64,000 nucleotides of DNA, taken from assembly GCA_963966185.1 (NCBI GenBank), contig CAWZYM010000204.1, positions 186,001 to 250,000 on the forward strand, given 5' to 3'. Shown piece after piece: positions 60,199-64,000 of the stretch; the stretch's first letter is position 1; the number at the start of each line of letters is the position of its first letter. Position numbers and translations under genes: made by a program. Below the pieces are notes generated by a model. It saw only the letters and a program-made list of their open reading frames with translations, was not told the origin of the DNA and made no database searches. Source of the DNA: Rhabditoides inermis (lineage: Eukaryota > Nematoda > Chromadorea > Rhabditida > Rhabditidae).

Positions 60199-61684
60199 TT
60201 AGGATCGGCGCGAAGCGCCGATCGTTTGGGTTTCTTTTAGCGGTTTGCAGAACCGCTCGGCCCGCAGGGCCGCCAAAATCGCTTATAAATCATTCAAATA
60301 ATAAATGTTTCAGAGTTTAATCATGATATTGTCTCTAAATCGTCCGTTGAACAACTATAAACAAAAACAAAACATGAAACAATAGTTTAATACCCAAAAA
60401 TATGTTTGCTGGTTAGGTCTGCACGTCTGTGAGGTATGCAGCTCGTCGCTGATTCGCTGAAAGACCCGCTCAAACCCCGCCCCCGCGCGCTCATTGGTTC
60501 GTGATGCGAGAGCGCTGTGCGGGAGAGCGCGATAATGTGCAGACTGTTTGTGATTTGCGTAATCGTTCATGCGCGTTGTATTGTTGTTGTTGTTGTTGTT
60601 TGTTATATATGTTGATTTACTTTGAAAAAAATTGAAAATTTGAAAAAAATTTGAAAAAAAAGAATTTCTTCGAAATTCAACAAAAGGACATTCATTCTCT
60701 TTTGAAAAGTACAAGCGTAAAGTACCTCTGTTTGGGTTTATCTCAATTCAACAAATGCACATGCATAAAACTATTATTTCTACACTAAACTATAAACACA
60801 AACCTGCTCTCTCAAAACTATCACAAATACATTGACAATCAAATGCCAAGATGATAATACTATTGCACACACATTCTATCACTCACATTCTATCAACCCG
60901 TTTATCAAAAGAGTCATCTATCAAAAAGCTCTTGTACTTATATACATTCAGAAATAATGAAAACATCATTCTGCTCTTTCGCTCGCGCTGAGAAGCTGTA
61001 TCTCTCGTCATGCCGAAAGGCAAAACATCCAAGTCGTCCAGCAAATCTGCCAAGCAGCCCAATTCTGGCACTATTTCAACTGATTGTACGACTCCTATTC
61101 CTTTGTCTCCTACGCCTATTCCATTCCTCACTCCTGACCTGTCGCCTACTTCCATTCTGAATTCGGCTGACCACCTTCGCGACTTCCTCTCGCAGGCATT
61201 TAATGAACTGAGCGTCACCCTGGGTACTCGTCTGTGCAGCCTGGTGAACGAGTGGGGAGAGAAGAGAGAGGGGGAGAGAGGCGCAGGTTTGTTTTAGTAT
61301 TTGTAAACGTTTTATGCATGCGCTTTTGTTGAATTGGGTCAAGACAAACTTAATATCTTTACGCAAGTACTTTTTAACAGATAATAGAAAATATTTGTGT
61401 ATTACTCGCAAATAGATAAATATTATTATACATCATTGTAAACAAAACGATTGTTCTATAGCTGTTTATTGATTTTCACAATGCTTTCATAAGAAAAAAA
61501 AAGTATATTTTATAGCCCCTTTTTTGATAATTTATCGATAAAGTATACGTTTCTACATATCGTTTGAGAGAGCACGTTTGTGTTTATAGTTTAGTGTAGA
61601 AATAATAGTTTTATGCATGTGCTTTTGTTGAATTGAGATAAACCCAAACAGAGGTACTTTACGCTTGTACTTTTCAAAAGAGAA
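60199..61684 (-). mobile_element. 1.5-kb Helitron-like element inside a coding exon, with exact empty site
   Basis: Read on the minus strand, the element starts TTCTCTTTTGAAAAGTACAA (61,684 down) and ends CGATCGGCGCTTCGCGCCGA-TCCTAA (60,199). Unit A shows the empty exon CCTCACTATACATC (25,011-25,024), so insertion between A and T with no target duplication is exact. The terminal 5' repeat (61,565-61,684) has its inverted partner at 60,690-60,830. The 3' 230 bp match the end of the element at 59,694 in inverse orientation. A second family 5' repeat (61,281-61,385) and a partial open frame are nested inside. Confidence 0.9.
61009..61280 (+). other. Open frame start, possibly a LINE ORF1 fragment
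   Basis: The plus strand opens MPKGKTSKSSSKSAKQPNSG and continues Pro/Ser/Thr-rich to HLRDFLSQAFNELSVTLGTR, then runs into GA-rich sequence and a nested Helitron-type repeat at 61,281. A basic Lys/Ser start followed by a short helical segment is common in LINE ORF1 proteins, but there is no diagnostic motif. Confidence 0.3.
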
Positions 61685-61727
61685 TACATCTTCGTCTGGA
61701 GCAGCTGTCTGCGGCAGAGTGTGAGTG

Positions 61728-61763
<36 letters not shown>

Positions 61764-63219
61764 GAGAGAGAGAGAAAGAAAGAGAGAGAGAAGGGGAGAG
61801 AGGAGGGAGGAGATGGTCCGTTGCAGTCTCCGTCGCCGGCGACTCTGTGGCTGGACGACGATCATCCGGAGAAACATGGGGCGCTGGACACGAGTGGAGA
61901 CGGCTGTCACAGTCTACTCCTCGACGGTCAGTACTGTGAACCAATGACAATGATTGCTATTCAGTGCAAACATATCATCTAGTACATAGGTGAAAGCACC
62001 ACGTGTTCAAATATTGACGTCATGAAGGCAACGAACCATAATAAAGATACACAGGATCCGCCACTTGTCCGAGATATGGCAAGAACGGCTCTCAGTCGAG
62101 TTGTGTATTCATGTCCTCCCACTTGCAGACGACTTCTCGGATCGCGGCGCGCCAGCCTCGCATTGGATGCCGGATATCATCCCTTCTGATCCCTATGCCA
62201 CCAGCACACCCCGCGCCACTCCGAGACTCGAAGGACAGAGGATGACAGACACGCACAGGGGCAGCGGTACGTCTCTCCCTCTCTCTCTCCCTCTCTCTCC
62301 CTCCACCCCATTCTCTCTCTCTCCTCCCTCCCCCCTCTCTCTATCTCTCTCTCCTCCCTCCCCCCTCTCTCTATCTCTCTCTCCTCCCTCCCCCCTCTCT
62401 CTCTATCTTCCCTCTCTCTCTCTCTTTCTCTCTCTCTCTCCTTCTCTCCCTCCCTCCCTCTCTCTCTCTCTTTCTCACAATTCCCTCTTCAGGCGGTTCG
62501 GGCGAGCTCTACTCGGCCATCCATCGCACGCCTGTCGCCGCGGCTGGCCCGACGATCCTGTCTCCCGCCGCGAAGATCCTGCAGGAGGGCGGCGGCCACG
62601 TGTACGGTAACATTGGCACGCTGCCCAAGTTCACGTCGACGGCGGACCAACAGGAGGACGCCTACTATACATACACGGCGTCGCGGCGCTACAACTCGAG
62701 CACATTCAACCGCACCTAGAACAAGCACACTTCACTTACTTAGTAGTATTGTAGCAGTAACCAATCACTCTCTTCCTAACTATTCTCTAATCGCGCCGCC
62801 CAATTGCAAGCTAGTCTCGTCCCCCCCCCTCCACTTTGTCCCCTTATGTGATTGCTAGTCCCATCACTTTCATCGCCCGATCTCAATGTGCATCTCTCTC
62901 TCTTCTGCCGCTGATTTTCCAACTCCGCTCAACGTGTACTCGCCGTGTTTTGTGTGTCAAATGGAGTTTTGTATGAATAAACATGTTTTATGTTGTTATA
63001 TTCATAAATCACATAAGATAATAAGTACAATGCCAACAAACACCTACAGTGATTGTAAATCAGCCACAATTAGTGAGCACAGATATCTTGTGTGATTGAA
63101 AGAGGGCAATACAGCGATCGAACAGCGAAAGAGTATGCATGTGCAGTCTAACCAGCGCGAGAATATCTCACGCAAGGAATGGAAGTGAGTTGTGTCCCGG
63201 TACCGATGGAGAGGCAAGT

Positions 63220-64000
63220 TCAGTACGGCGGATCGATCCACAGTGCCTCTACGACCTTGTCCCTTTTGTAGCCGCCAAGCGTGTAGATCACCTGTAGATC
63301 ACTTGAAGTTAAACATATCATCGAAAATGTTATACGTTATAACACAGCGCTTTCAAACGAAATCTTAAAAGGAAGGGGTTTTTGATCGCGGAAATGAGTG
63401 TTCCTAATGTCACTGACAGCGTACATACTTTGTCGGTTGCCAGGAGGCCTATGCAGCTTCCCTCATGCTCCAGGTCTGCCAGACTCGTCCACTCGCCGCT
63501 AACCGACATCTGTAAGCACAGATTCAGCAAAAAAGAATCTTCACAATACAGTTATTAAATGCTTGTAGCTTAATATGCTCATTGTGATTCATGTACACAA
63601 TCAGTTGAGCAGATGTTGGGAGCGGATTATGTGGTTCGTTCGTCGTTAAGTGTACTCACATGAACAGACTTGTCATCCCAGTATCCTCCGGCGATGAGCA
63701 GTCGACCCGCGTGCGACGCGATACTCAGCCCACCGACACTCTTCAAGTATACATGATACCCTACTGCCACACAATGAACGATCGTCAGAGTGTGAACACG
63801 ACTCGCAACACCGCCGCAAGTCTCACTCACACCATCGATCGGCAGCGTGGGTCCGGTAGTCCACTGATTGCCGCGCACGTCGAATATATCGACCGGTTTG
63901 TTCATGCAGCCTCGCTGGACGACCGCCATGTCTCCGTTGAACTCGCACGCGGAAACCCACCCTTGGCAGTTGTCGAGATCGGGGAGGTCCTGCTTCTTTC
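63220..64000 (-). CDS. BTB-BACK-Kelch protein, copy B (3' part, runs off the window)
   Basis: The stop codon is at 63,222-63,220 after WIDPPY. Exons match the last Kelch exons of copy A: LADLEHEGSCIGLLATDKV (near 63,470), LLIAGGYWDDKSVHV (63,665-63,710) and VDIFDVRGNQWTTGPTLP (63,850-63,905). They carry many amino-acid replacements but no stop, so copies A and B have diverged under possible constraint. BTB, BACK and the first Kelch repeats lie beyond 64,000. Confidence 0.7.

Larger units (their letters stand above)
53715..62719 (+). pseudogene. Multi-pass membrane protein gene, copy B, interrupted by two Helitron-like elements
   Basis: Possible first exon 53,722-53,954 (FAVDTVSDPSLPLPQFSSF), then about 54,010-54,184; 54,432-54,514 (damaged); 54,579-54,700; 54,977-55,049; 55,096-55,214; 59,733-59,822; 59,869-59,979; 60,088-60,198 joined to 61,685-61,720; 61,827-61,926; 62,129-62,266; 62,493-62,719. 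Relative to copy A it keeps the exon VFCPVRNALLSFTTSTPFAW that A lost. It lacks the stretch around YNQQGVYALLITTDQGA together with its splice donor, and an element lies inside the exon encoding VVASLYIFVW. Hydrophobic segments are as in copy A. Each copy keeps what the other has lost, so the ancestral protein can be inferred but neither copy looks functional. Confidence 0.65.
51000..64000. repeat. Segmental duplication unit B
   Basis: Paralogous to 17,560-27,500 in gene order, strand and intron sequence. It differs by two Helitron-like insertions (55,811-59,694 and 60,199-61,684) and small indels. It continues past the right edge of the window. Confidence 0.9.

Overview
The window is eukaryotic and almost certainly from a rhabditid-type nematode. 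It holds a complete 333-codon STR-type and a complete 321-codon SRV/SRG-like seven-transmembrane chemoreceptor gene, families known from nematodes. Exons are short, many introns are 45-60 bp with TTTCAG acceptors, and exons are GC-rich while introns carry long (CT)n tracts. No bacterial-type genes, rRNA or CRISPR array were seen.

Layout. 1-1,260: duplicated 3' end of a BEN-domain gene. 1,661-4,156: a Helitron-like element with a deubiquitinase exon and a heat-shock-type promoter. 4,440-5,150: pyrimidine tract. 5,170-17,540: repeats, a complete chemoreceptor gene (6,401-7,700), a large inverted repeat, a transposase-like gene (12,449-14,076), a hAT-like MITE and more Helitron ends. 17,650-31,312: duplication unit A, made of a BEN gene lacking its 5' half, a multi-pass membrane-protein gene and a BTB-Kelch gene on the opposite strand. 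32,920-34,110: another BEN tail. 34,350-40,670: a broken chemoreceptor copy, two Helitrons and a chimeric chemoreceptor fragment. 42,748-44,262: the STR gene. 46,519-47,756: the SH3 end of a TOCA/CIP4-like gene. 48,203-64,000: unit B, in the same order as A, with the full 17-exon BEN gene, the membrane-protein gene (broken by two Helitrons) and the start of the second Kelch copy, which runs off the right edge.

The main theme is a Helitron-like family. Copies share a 5' end (TTMTCTKTTRAAAAGTAC or close), a second inverted copy of the ~100-200 bp 5' repeat a few hundred bp inside, and a 3' end made of a GC-rich hairpin followed by (C/G)TAA, all inserted between A and T. Because units A and B are duplicates, A supplies the empty site for two insertions in B, and the chemoreceptor duplicate does so for a third. 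These elements carry exons of unrelated host genes (USP-type deubiquitinase; long-chain acyl-CoA synthetase plus golgin). One carries four perfect contiguous heat-shock-factor units and a TATA box.

Splice structures were assembled by hand from GT/AG sites and reading phase. Names rest on motif recognition, not on searches.
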